64,000 nucleotides of DNA from contig OX940865.1 of NCBI GenBank assembly GCA_954871525.1, forward strand, positions 2,666,001 to 2,730,000, in the 5' to 3' direction. A program made the position numbers and the translations under genes. Of the stretch, positions 21,985 to 31,800 are shown one piece after another. How positions within the stretch are numbered: position 1 is the stretch's first letter; the number at the start of each line of letters is the position of its first letter. Under the pieces are notes generated by a model that worked only from the letters and a program-made list of their open reading frames with translations, was not told where the DNA came from and ran no database searches. The DNA is from Parietaria judaica (Eukaryota > Streptophyta > Magnoliopsida > Rosales > Urticaceae).

Positions 21985-22295
21985 TGTCACGTCCTGGCTG
22001 CTCAATCGAATCGACGAGTGTCTCCACAGGCCAACACGAGTATTTTTCAGCGTGCTTTGTCCTCACTAGCACGCTCCCCAAGAAACTTATTAGGAGGTCA
22101 CCCATCCCAGGATTAGTCCAAGCCAAGAACGCTTATCTTTGGAGTTCCTATGAACGAGTTACCGAAACGAAGATACATCTTGTTAACATAGGTAGTACCA
22201 ATCAATTCTTTTAAGCTTCTTCGACCATAAAGTTCCATTCATGTATGATCTTTAATAACCGTGCAGTCCCATACTTGCACAGTCTCGGGAACGTC
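21985..22295 (-). repeat. Cassandra LTR copy 3
   Basis: About 311 bp. Minus strand 5S-like boxes A (AGATAAGCGTTCTTGG, two changes) and C (GGATGGGTGACCTCC) are at 22090-22155. The outer end lacks the last few bases of the LTR. The adjacent primer site (plus GCTCTGATACCA) is at 21971-21982. Confidence 0.8.
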
Positions 22296-22440
22296 GGTAG
22301 TTGACTACGTCCTCAGTTAGTTTATTGTGACAATGAACATGGACGGTACAAGGAAATCTCGAAGTAAACTAAAATGCCGGACATCAATCTTTCAATGTAT
22401 GCTCTCAGGGTTTCGTGTCTTGATCTGAGGTCGAGCTTGG

Positions 22441-22448
22441 TATTTATA
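22441..22448 (-). promoter_or_regulatory. TATA box of gypsy-1 5' LTR
   Basis: The minus strand reads CCTATAAATACC, about 430 bp into the LTR from its 5' end, a normal U3/R distance. Confidence 0.6.
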
Positions 22449-22878
22449 GGGTTCAATTCTTCCCGTTGGACTTCCTGGAATCTTTTTGTCGTACTTCCGA
22501 TTTGACCGAGCTGAATGATTCATCTTGTTGACGTGTGTCCCACGACTACGTACTCTTTGTCGAACTGGAATATATCCGTTGGAGACTTGACTTCGTGCCC
22601 ATTGTCTTCAACTTAATTTGAATTGAGGAAGCCGGCTAGGAAATATGACGATTCTGCCCTTCTTTTTCTTGGTGACGGATAGCTTTTGGGCTCTGGGCCG
22701 GATAGCTTCCTGTTCATTGGGCTTTGATTTGCTCAGATATCTTGATGGGGTTTGCAAGTGGGCCTTCGCGAATATTTGTTACATTCTTTAAAGCCTTTTA
22801 TCTTTGTCATAAATTTAATTAATTCACAACTTTATACTATATGTTGTATTAAAATAACGACGAATTTGTACATCAACA

Positions 22879-24680
22879 AAAACCAAACGATAAATTGAGC
22901 ATATTATTTTTAATTCTAATTACAATTTAGTCTAAAATTGTACTTTATGTACTATCGTTTTGTAATTACAATTACAAAAGGTTAATATTCAACCGATCAT
23001 AATTTACGTAATTGTAGTTACAAGTGCGACTTTAGGCTGAAAATTATGGACTTAGGATTCGTAATTTTAAAACAAATGAAAAAATATCGAATAGTATTAT
23101 TTTAATATCGATAAAAAAAATATACCCATGATTCTTTTTACAATTCAATCTTATGTTATGAAAGAAAAATACATTCTTATAATTTTTCCTTTTATTTCTA
23201 TAACTATAAACTAAATAACTACTTGGTTACCCCAAAGAACTAATAAAATATAGAATTAATTTAATCATTTAATAAATTAAGGCTTATACGTTTCTAGAAT
23301 TTTCAATTTTAAGGGAACTATACAACGTAATAAACTCGAGCGTACAATATATCAAAGAATAGAGTCAAACCTTGAAGAATTGAATCGAGAAGCTTGAATC
23401 GAGAACTGTAATTACGTCGCAGACAACCACCGAACTACGGAGATGGCAACCGTAAGCGAAGGAGAAGCCAACGATTGGCGACCGAGAAACCAAGGATCGG
23501 CAACGGAAGAGCTCACGATCACAGTGACAATGATCAGAATGATGATTATGTCGAAGGAGAAAAGGCTGGGAGGAGAGAGAGATTCAACAATATCACTATA
23601 AATTAGGAACACTATAATTTATATATTAAAAGTTGTATATTAGTCAATCTTATCACGTTTAAATATCCTTAAAAATAGGTTGATTAAATGGTAAATATAA
23701 TAACTGAATATTTAATGCTACGTAAATAGAAAAACCCAAGGGTAGTAAGGTCTATAAATTATATTTCGGGTAGTATATAATGATAGAAAATCTTGTGGGT
23801 AATTTTTTTAAAAATTTAGGTTTAATTGGGCATTTCTCTTATTTTTCCTAATAACAAAACGATGATTATTGATCGTGTCTTATTCCTATTTTCATTTGTA
23901 CCGCAATAGTCTTATGAAAATTTCACTTTTTATGTGCATAGAAACTTTTTAATAACGTATAGCTACGACGATTTCAAAAAAAAAAAAAAAAAAAAAAAAC
24001 TAAAACTTATACCAATGACTATTGCTTTCCATTAACATTAAAAATTCAACTCAGATAAGTTATAACGTTGCCACTTACCATGCATATACCATGATCTTAT
24101 TATATTCATAACATGCACTACATAAATAAAACCATTAAAAAAACGGTTGGTGATCCAAATTTTCACTTTAATTAAAATTATAAAAAAATTATTTTTTTGT
24201 TAAATTCTATAAATAATAATTAAAACTATTAATCAATTGATCAGTGGACAATTATACCCCTCCTATTTTAATTACGTCAATACTTTTTTTAATTAATATA
24301 TTCTATCTTAAAATTTTGACTAATCGAATTAAATGAAAATCTAATTACTGAATAAAAATACTCTAATTATATCAAATTAGTCATTCTAGTAAATAGATTA
24401 CTCGAATTAAATTCTTTTAATAAATTTAAGGATTTTTTTCCGTAATGATTGTCATTTTTTTTTTCATTTTTTAAGAAAATAAAAATTCTATAATTACGTA
24501 ACTATATATACGAAACTAGTTAAATTTTATCGCATAGTATTTTATAAGTATATATTCGATTCTGTAACTATAAATATCAAAACGTAACGACTAATGTAAT
24601 GTAAATTTTATTACGAAATTGTAATTATAGTAAAAAATTGTATAAACGAAGGTGATAAGCTATAAATACGAAAGTGTAAT
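22879..24680. other. AT-rich intergenic DNA
   Basis: No supportable gene. It includes short inverted repeats of the type TTTTGTAATTACAATTACAAAA near 22965, a 53-codon open frame at 23442 without recognisable homology, and a run of about 24 A at 23977. The first 200 bp flank the gypsy-1 LTR. Confidence 0.5.
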
Positions 24681-25338
24681 ACAGTAAAAAAATCTATAAA
24701 TTAATATTCGATAAATTAATAGTCGCGATTAAAAAATATTTTTGTCCGGTCCCGACTCGGGCCTAACTAGCTAAATTAATAATTCGCTAAATTTATAAGA
24801 TAATAATTTTTTTAGTTAGTATATAGGTCCCAAGTGATATATAAATTAATAATTTAATATAAAAAACTACATATATAATTATAAAATTACTATAAATAAT
24901 AAAAAAATATAAATAACTATGAAATCACATTAAATAAAAAGATAAAATTACATTACTAATTATGCAGTCTTCTTAAAATATGATTCTATAATAATTATTA
25001 TAGCTTTAATTATCACTATTTAAGGAAGTTGTTGTCATTCATGTTTAACATCATTGAGCTCTTTAACAATTTTGACATTGGTACTATAATAAAATCTTTT
25101 TATGTCATAATAATAGTCTCTCTTGATATTCTTAATATTGATACTTTAATATTCTCGATATATTAAATTGAAATATTTTTTTGTCAGTTGATGTTTATAT
25201 ACTTATAGCTGAATAATAATTTTTTCTTCATTGATGTATAAAATTAATAAATTATTAATTTATATGTGAATTAATAATCCGATAAGATAATATTTTTTTG
25301 CCGGTCCCAACAATATTAATTTATAGAAGTTCTACTGT
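24681..25338. mobile_element. Non-autonomous TIR DNA transposon (MITE-like)
   Basis: The ends are imperfect inverted repeats: ACAGTAAAAAAATCTATAAA on the left, and on the right TTTATAGAAGTTCTACTGT, which is ACAGTAGAACTTCTATAAA on the minus strand. Subterminal GGTCCCGAC and GGTCCCAAC words are also mirrored (24749 and 25304). The interior is AT-rich with no coding capacity. Target duplications were not clear, so I do not assign a superfamily. Confidence 0.5.
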
Positions 25339-25479
25339 AATAGTTTAAAAATTGTATAGCATAAGCTAATTTATTGTAAATTCAAAAAGTGAAGTGTAAT
25401 TACCATATTGTAATTGTAACTACAAGTTCTATTTATACAAAATTCGTTCCAATTGTAGTTACAAATTTGTAATTGTATA

Positions 25480-25960
25480 AAAGATGAATGATAAGAAAAA
25501 ACAGGATGAAGCCAAGGACGAGAGTTAGGACGCAGTACCGCCAGGGAATGGCTCTGTCCCAATCTTCCGATTCAAGGAGGCTTTCTTCCTCGATGACGCC
25601 GCCCTCCTTCCATGGCTTGTCGCATTTTTCGGCCCAGGGGTCCCGGCTGCGTTGTGCGAGGAGTCGTTGAGCAAGATCATGCGGGAGCCAGGTTAGAGCG
25701 AGCCGGAGAAGTGCGTTGAGGAAGACTCGTGTGAGTGGCGGCCGACAGAGGAGTACGAGTGTGGTGGCGACCCCACGGGATGAGCACCAACGTGGACTGG
25801 AACAAGGTGGCCGTCTTCTCGCCGTCGTGCGAGTCTCGCAACAATGATTGCGCATAGTAGACTCGGTGCGAGCGCGGAAAAGTTCGCCCCTACAACAACG
25901 ACGTCAGTCTAGTCACCTTCGAGTCCGTCTTGGCGTGCATCGTCGGCGACGAACGGTAGT
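25480..25960. other. GC-rich island, unidentified gene fragment
   Basis: A sharp GC-rich block in AT-rich DNA. On the plus strand one frame reads FRFKEAFFLDDAALLPWLVAF and another CVEEDSCEWRPTEEYECGG, but stops interrupt both. A 140-codon minus frame (25855-25433) has a hydrophobic stretch (CVLTLVLGFILFFLIIHLLY) followed by sequence from the AT-rich flank. I do not recognise a family. The composition suggests a captured or decayed gene piece. Confidence 0.35.
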
Positions 25961-26522
25961 GGAGAAAAGAAGAGAGATCGAGTGGTCGATGAATTAAAGA
26001 GGAAAGAGGAGTCAAGACAGAAATAAATGTGGCACAATAATTGAATTTGAAAATATACATTAATTATAAAAGAATCATTAATTGATAGGGAAATTAATAA
26101 ATAATTATAAAAGAAAATAATATCGTAAAGTAAATATTTATAATTATATATCAGGATTAGTTTGAGACAAAATATCGGGCAAAAATTGATTTTCTGAAAT
26201 TATGGACAAATCTTTAAAAAGTTTTTTATATTTTGTGCATTCATAAGATTTTCTTTAAAAAAAATTACAAACCCTGAAAAATAACAATTCTCAATTTTTA
26301 TAATCTTGATGACTTAAAAACTTTACACACTTTCTCAAAATTCTTATAATTTAATAAAGAATCTTTCCACGTCTTTCCATAGCACACCTAAGAGTTCATT
26401 CTTTTATAAGATATAGATTTATATACCGAAAGTATATTACCACACGAGTAATTATATAAGAGATATATTGTGAACATATATCCATAAATTATTATTATTA
26501 TTATGATGATGATGGTGATGAT
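25961..26522. other. AT-rich flank of gypsy-2
   Basis: No gene seen. It ends in an ATT/ATG-rich stretch (about 26490-26522), where gypsy-2 inserted. The five bases before the LTR are ATGAT; the five after the far LTR are ATAAT, a possible target duplication with one change. Confidence 0.5.
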
Positions 26523-27246
26523 TGTTAAGGTCGGATTTGGTCAAATCCATCCTCAACTTTACACTTGTCGTTCTCCCTAGAAACGACGAAGGTAGGGGTC
26601 TACAAGATGGCGATGGGCCCCCGGCCCACCAAGGAAGAATGGTAATCGAGGAGACAGCCCAAGTTCTTCGAGGCTGATTAGGTTGCGATGGGCCCTCAGC
26701 CCATCAGGAGAGGTGATGACCGAGGAGGACTCTCAAGCCCACTAAGGTCTAGGGTTTCTTCCCTGGATGCGACAAGAGAGTACGGCTCTGGGGGGACCAT
26801 TGCTGGGTAGTGGGCTTAGGATGTGGCAGGGGGACAACGTTAGTGGAAACGAGCTCCTTTGGCAGCCGTCGACAATGTCAGAGAAGAGGACCACAGAATA
26901 TTTGAAGGGGGGACCACCAGAAGATCATCCAAGGGATTCGAGCCGAGGAGGTCCGAGCGTGGCTATAAATAGGAGAGGGAGCTCCCAGTTGAGGGGGTTG
27001 GCAGAGATCGAGAAAAAAGAGAGAAAACAGTGTCATCGCACAGGGCTTAGAGAGTCTTGGTGTAACGTCTTTGAGTCTGATAATCTTGGCATAATCGTAC
27101 TCCTCTTTGAGGTTCCAAGCTATAAATGGAAGAAACCGATCCCCTTTGTAATCATAATCAATCAAAGATACCCCTTCATTCGTATTATTCGTGTGTTTGT
27201 ATTGTGTATTTTTGTGACTGTAAGGCGGTGCGAATCGCCCTCTATA
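26523..27246 (+). mobile_element. gypsy-2 5' LTR
   Basis: 724 bp, beginning TGTTAAGGTCGG. It ends TCTATA where the 3' LTR has TCTACA. By eye it differs from the 3' LTR at about seven positions, roughly 1 percent, so the insertion is recent. TATAAATA lies at 26964. The open frames inside it (for example from 26767) are also present in the other LTR and have no recognisable product. Confidence 0.95.
26964..26971 (+). promoter_or_regulatory. TATA box of gypsy-2 5' LTR
   Basis: TATAAATA in GGCTATAAATAGGAGAGGG, followed about 40-50 bp on by purine-rich sequence typical of a short 5' transcribed region. Confidence 0.75.
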
Positions 27247-27248
27247 GT

Positions 27249-27260
27249 TTGGCGCCCACC
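27249..27260 (+). other. gypsy-2 primer binding site
   Basis: TTGGCGCCCACC starts two bases after the LTR, the Tat/Athila-type tRNA complement. Confidence 0.85.
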
Positions 27261-27318
27261 GAGGGGCGTTAGTTTCTTCCTATCGCACATCCAGGAACGA
27301 GAAGAGGGATAGTGAAGG

Positions 27319-29195
27319 ATGCCTCAAGACGAGGATCGGAATGACCAGAGCGAGGTGCTGGACGAGATGAGGCGGCAGATGACCCAGGTCATGCAGAGGC
27401 TGGAGGCGGCCGACCGGAGGGCGGAAGAGGCCACGAGGAGAGCCGAGGAGCAAGCCGTGGAGAGTCGGAAGCTCGCCGACTTGCTAGCCCAAGCGGAAGG
27501 CAGGAACGCGGCGAACAGGGCCGCCGACTCCTCCATCGCTGCAAATGGGGGAACCCTGACTCGAGACGCGACGAACAACGAGGCGTTCGACGCCACGCGG
27601 GATCTCTTGGTCCGAAACCTGTTCCAGACGCCGACAACGACCTCCCAGCCCACGACGACGGCAAGCACGCCCTTGAGCGTGTCAGCGGTGGCCCCGGCGG
27701 GCGACCCTACGGCGACCGGAGAGATCATGAAGGCCATGGCGGCCATGGCAGTGGCCCTGGAGGCGAAAATAGGACAGGTGGCGTCGCGAGTGCACCAGGC
27801 GACGAGCGCCGGTCCAGAGATCGACAAGCTGGTGAGAGACGCCAGAGTGACCCCTTTCACCCCCAGGATCCGAGGAGTTGAGGTGGACGAGCTGCCAAAG
27901 ATCAAACTTGCGCCGTACAAAGGAGGTACCGATCCTACGACCCATGTGAAATCCTATAGGATAGCGACGAACCACATCGGCGGCGAGGAGACCAGAAAGG
28001 AGGCTATCCTATGCCGCCTTTTTATTTACCACTTGCAGGGTCCGGCCAGCGAGTGGTTCGCACGGCTCGCGCCAAGGATTATCGATAATTCCGACCAGCT
28101 CGTCGCCATGTTCCTAAAGCACTATTCCATCCACGCTCAGAGCGAGGCCACGCTGGCGTCTCTGTTTGATCTCAAGCAGGGGAAGGACGAGACGCTGCGC
28201 CAGTACGTAGAAAGGTTCAAGGGAGTGATGATTCGGGTGCCGAATCTCGAGGACGCCGTCACAGTCCAAGCCCTGAGGCACGGCCTGCATTGCACCTCCG
28301 GATTTTGCAAAGAGATCACGAGGACGGTGCCGGTGACGATCGAGGACGCCCTCCACAGAGCGACGATCGACATGAACATCAAGGAGAGTATCCTCGGCAA
28401 GAAGAGGGGCGAAGACAGGGGCGAGGGCAAGGCCAAGCCCGAGAAGAGCAGGGACGGGCGAGACGGCTCGTCGTCAAGAGCGAGGAGAGAAGATCGGGGA
28501 GCCCAGAATGAGCGACGCGCCCCGGAAGCGCCGAGGCACAAAGTCTACCACGTAGAAGAGAAGAGAGGCGACAGCGCCGCCTGCGAGAGCCAATCGCGGG
28601 TGGATTTTCACGACAGCAGGCCCCAGGGTCATCAGGGAGGGTACTCCCAAGGAGACCCCGACGGGGGCCAGCAGGGATACTCTGGAGGACGTGTTGGGTT
28701 ATCCGGAGGGAGAGGAGGCTCCGGCGGCGGCCGGGGAGGACGCACAGGCGGCAGAGGAGGCTACGAGAGGACTCCGTGGATGAGGGACATGAACAAGTTT
28801 TGTTCGTTCCACGGTTACTGGGGCCATTCGTCTGAGGATTGCACCGCTTACAAGAGGTTCATCCAGAAGGGGATTGAACGCGGTGACTACGGGGAAGCCA
28901 CGCGAGAGCGTGCGCAGCCCTGGAACAACGAGAATCGGGCCTTCCCCAATCAGCATGCGGCTCCCCCTCCGAGCTCCGGAGGGGGACAGGGCCCCCAAAA
29001 GCGAAGCTTCGCGATCGAAGCGGAGCCATCGACCCGCGCCGAGGCAGCCCGTCCCGCCAACAGACCGAGAATCGACGTGATCATGGGAGGATCACGATTC
29101 TGCGACGACACGGTCAATAGCATCAAGGCCTACCAGAGGCGTGGGCGAGAGCATAACGAGGAGACTCGACGCACGAGACATCGGGAGCGACGATC
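27319..29195 (+). CDS. gypsy-2 Gag polyprotein
   Basis: Opens at the ATG at 27319 (MPQDEDRNDQ), 60 bp beyond the primer site. In order: an N-terminal coiled coil (residues about 10-70, LEAADRRAEEATRRAEEQ); a linker; the capsid-like Retrotrans_gag domain (about 195-350, PYKGGTDPTTHVKSY, GPASEWFARLAP, LRQYVERFKGVM); a basic, charged stretch; an RGG-type glycine/arginine box (about 450-487); and one zinc knuckle, CSFHGYWGHSSEDC (about 494-507). It would coat the genomic RNA and form cytoplasmic particles. The frame stays open to 29700, but after about 29180 it no longer encodes family sequence, because protease lies in other frames. The body is much richer in GC than the flanking host DNA. Confidence 0.9.
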
Positions 29196-29713
29196 GAGTT
29201 CGTCGAAGACGATAATTGCGTGGACTCACACGACGACGCCCTGGTGCTCGAGCTCAATATCGGGGGTACGACATAGCGCGCGTTCTCGTCGACAACGTCA
29301 GCTCTGTGGATATGATCACCCACGAGTGCCTGCTTCGCATGAAGCTCGACGATCTCACCATCGGAGGCCGCCCCCGAAAGGTGTCAGGGTTCAACGGGGA
29401 CGTCACCACCTCGTTGGGAACGGTTCAGCTAGCCGTGTACGCCGGGAGCGTGAGGAGGATGACCGAGTTCATGGTCCTCGACGTGGAATCGTACTTCAAC
29501 GTGATCCTCGGAAGGCCGTGGATTCATGCGATGAGAGCCGTGCCCTCCACCTATCATCAGTGCATCAAGTTCCCTGGAAAGGACGAGGGGACTATCGAGG
29601 AGCTCCAAGGCTGTCGCGATGCCTACCGCATCTGTTATATGATGCATCATCGAGCGGCGAGCAGTTGGAAGAGGCCCGAGAAGGCTCTCGAGTGCCGTGA
29701 GGTCGGCTTATAG
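29196..29713 (+). pseudogene. gypsy-2 protease
   Basis: Retropepsin. The start, EFVEDDNCVDSHDDALVLEL, is in one frame (29196 on). After a one-base change in a G run near 29268 it continues as RGYDIARVLVDNVSSVDMI in the frame used by RT. The active-site motif is VDNVSS, where related elements have DNGSS, so the glycine is replaced. The domain ends with FNVILGRPWIHAMRAVPSTYH. It stops at a TAG (29711-29713) followed directly by CAA TTA, the tobamovirus-type readthrough context. RT is in the same frame beyond it. Confidence 0.85.
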
Positions 29714-29719
29714 CAATTA
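29711..29719 (+). promoter_or_regulatory. Candidate leaky stop (UAG CAA UUA) between PR and RT
   Basis: The in-frame TAG ending the protease frame is followed by CAATTA, an exact match to the CARYYA readthrough context described for tobacco mosaic virus. The downstream frame is open for a further 77 codons and leads into RT. The other in-frame stops of this element do not have this context. Readthrough itself is inference. Confidence 0.4.
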
Positions 29720-31270
29720 GCCATCGCCGCCCCGCCTCCACCGACGACGAAGCAAAGGAAGAGGCGCAAGAAGAAGGGGAGAAGAGGAGATCCCGGAATC
29801 CCCGGGATCCTTAGCACCGAGGACGTGGAGGACCAGGCGACGGAAGAGCGGAGCGGTGGGCCGCAGGTCGAGGAGGTCGAGCAGATCTGCATCGACGAGA
29901 CTGACCCGACAAGAACCGTCGGAGTAGGCGTGAGACTTGATCCATAGGTGAAAGCCCAGCTGGTAGAGTTCCTGAAAAGGAACAAGGGAAGCTTCGCATG
30001 GACCAACGACGACATGCCAGGAATAGATCCCGCGGTTATCACTCACCGGCTCAACACCGATCCCCATCATCGACCGGTCATACAGAAGAGGAGGAAGATG
30101 GCGGCCGATAGAAACAAGATCATCAACGACGAGGTGGACAGGTTGCTGGCGATGGGAACTATCCGAGAGGTCAAGTACCCCGAATGGCTGGCCAACACCG
30201 TCGTCATACAGAAGAAGAACGGCAAGTGGAGGGTCTACGTGGACTACGTCGATCTCAACAAAGCGTGCCCGAAGGATAGCTTCCCGATGCCCCATATCGA
30301 CCGCTTAGTCGAGGCGACCATCGGGTATGAGCTCATGAGCTTCATGGACGCCTATTCTGGGTATCACCAGATCAGGATGCACCCCGACGACGAGGAGAAA
30401 ACCGCCTTCATCAGCGAGCGAGGGACGTACTGCTTCAAAGTCATGCCGTTCGGGCTGAAGAACGCCGGCGCCACTTATCAGCGGCTCATGACGAAGATGT
30501 TCCACGATCAGATAGGGGAATCGCTGGAGGTGTACATCGACGACCTGGTCGTCAAGTCTCTAAAGGTTTCCATGCACATCGAGCATCTGGAGAGATGTTT
30601 CCGGGTCCTCAACGAGCATAAGATGAAGTTGAACCCGACGAAGTGTACCTTCGGCATCTCGTCCGGAAAGTTCTTGGGCTTCATGGTGACCCGTCGCGGA
30701 ATCGAGGCTAGCCCCGACCAGGTCGAAGCCTTCCAGAGCATGCCCTCGCCTCGTAATCGAAGAGAGGTCCAGAAGCTGACGGGACGGATCAACGCGCTCG
30801 GACGATTCATCTCGCGGCAAACGGACCGAACCCTTCTCTTCTATGAGCTGCTGAAGAAGAATAAGAAGTTCGAGTGGACACAAGAATGCGAGGAGGCGTT
30901 CCAAGCGTTGAAGGCTTATCTCTCGTCGCCACCAGTCATGACGAAGCCGAAGCCAGGAGAGCCCCTGTACCTGTACCTCGCGGTGTCTGATCACGTGATA
31001 AGCTAGGTGTTAGTGCGAGAAGAGAAGGGGGAGCAGAATCCTGTTTCGTATATTAGCCGGAAGCTCCTTGACGCGGAAACGAGGTACCTCCAGGTTGAAA
31101 AATGGCTCTCGCGTTATTCGAGATAGACAGGCCCGTCAGGTCCATTCTTCACAGCCCGAACCAGTCAGGGAGGATCACGAAATGGTCAATCAAGTTGGGA
31201 GCTTACGATATCGAGTATCGACTCCGAACCAGCTTGAAATCACAGGTCCTTGCTGACTTCCTCATCGAGT
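29714..31270 (+). pseudogene. gypsy-2 reverse transcriptase and RNase H
   Basis: After a basic, low-complexity linker (KQRKRRKKKG) and a TAG at 29945, RT runs from 29948: EVKYPEWLANTVVIQKKNGKWR, DLNKACPKDSFPMPHIDRLV, FMDAYSGYHQIRM, VMPFGLKNAGATYQRLM, and an intact active site YIDD at 30533-30544. The RNase H tether (WTQECEEAFQALKAYLSSPP) ends at a TAG at 31004. The frame goes on through VLVREEKGEQNPVSYISRKLL, then shifts by one base in an A run near 31098. About 14-18 residues of the RNase H (around KLRPYFQ in relatives) are missing before RSILHSPNQSGRITKW. RT acts in the virus-like particle; this copy would need several suppressed stops and shifts. Confidence 0.93.
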
Positions 31271-31800
31271 TGCCGAAAGAGCTCGTGGATTTGCGCGACG
31301 AGACGGGGATGTGGAGGCTCCTCGTCGATGGGTCATCAACATCGCTCGGATCGGGTATCGGGATCAGGCTCGTCTCCCCGATAGGAGAAGTGGTGGAAAA
31401 AGCTTGTCGTCTCGCTTTTCGGGCCACGAACAACGAGGCCGAGTACGAGGCTCTCATCGTCGGGATGCAATCGGCTCTGGCCTTGGGCGTGAGGAAGGTA
31501 AACGCTTTCTTGGACTCCCAGTTAGTGGTCAAGCAGGTTAACGGGGAGTACGAGAAGAACGACGAAAGGATGGAGGCATACGCCGGAGTTGTCGAATCCC
31601 TATTGAAGAAGTTCGACTTTTGGACTTTGACACAGGTTTCGAGGGGCGATAACAACCATGCCGATGCGTTGGCGGGCTTGGGCTCCACAACCGAAATCGA
31701 CGAGCTCCGGTCGATCACCGTCGAGACGGTCGAGAGGCCCAGTATCAAGCGAGAGGAAGGTCCGCCAAAGAAGAAACGTAAGGCCAGCGATAACACCTCC
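31271..31800 (+). CDS. gypsy-2 second (archaeal-type) RNase H
   Basis: Part of the open frame 31102-33021. WRLLVDGSSTSLGSGIGI (first Asp), ATNNEAEYEALIVGM (Glu), AFLDSQLVVKQV (Asp) and DNNHADALAGLGS (last Asp) supply the complete RNase HI-type catalytic set. Tat-lineage elements are known to carry this additional domain, resembling archaeal/plant RNase H, after the original one. Because the gypsy-type RNase H just upstream is damaged, this copy may have been the working one. A lysine-rich linker (KKKRKASDN) follows. Confidence 0.88.

Larger units (their letters stand above)
20908..22295 (-). mobile_element. Cassandra TRIM oligomer (4 LTRs, 3 internals)
   Basis: Minus-strand Cassandra-type terminal-repeat retrotransposon in miniature. 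The order on the plus strand is: partial LTR 20908-20966, internal 20967-21125, LTR 21126-21437, shortened internal 21438-21525, LTR 21526-21826, internal 21827-21984, LTR 21985-22295. Each intact internal has TGGTATCAGAG (minus strand) directly after the LTR and a purine tract like AGGGGATGTGCTGA before the next one. The LTRs carry 5S rRNA-like sequence. Cassandra elements have no coding capacity and are moved by other elements' enzymes. Multimers sharing LTRs are known and usually arise by recombination. It sits inside the U5/R side of the gypsy-1 LTR. Confidence 0.85.
20738..22878 (-). mobile_element. gypsy-1 5' LTR, carrying a Cassandra insertion
   Basis: On the plus strand it starts TGTTGACG and ends CATCAACA, the short inverted ends TGTTGA/TCAACA of one LTR. 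About 1.4 kb of it is the inserted Cassandra array, so the original LTR was about 0.75 kb, close to the 724 bp of gypsy-2. A minus-strand TATAAATA lies at 22441-22448. The partner 3' LTR is beyond the left edge, so divergence cannot be measured here. Confidence 0.75.

Noticed and set aside
21220..22155. 5S ribosomal RNA genes
   Set aside because: Only the internal promoter part of 5S is similar. Primer sites and purine tracts show Cassandra LTRs instead.
25433..25855. A membrane protein gene on the minus strand with one hydrophobic helix
   Set aside because: The frame crosses from the GC-rich island into AT-rich flank, with no promoter or family; most likely chance.
26767..27312. 181-codon open frame beginning MRQESTALGG, repeated at 38731
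   Set aside because: It lies wholly in the LTR, crosses the TATA box and transcription start, and resembles no known protein.
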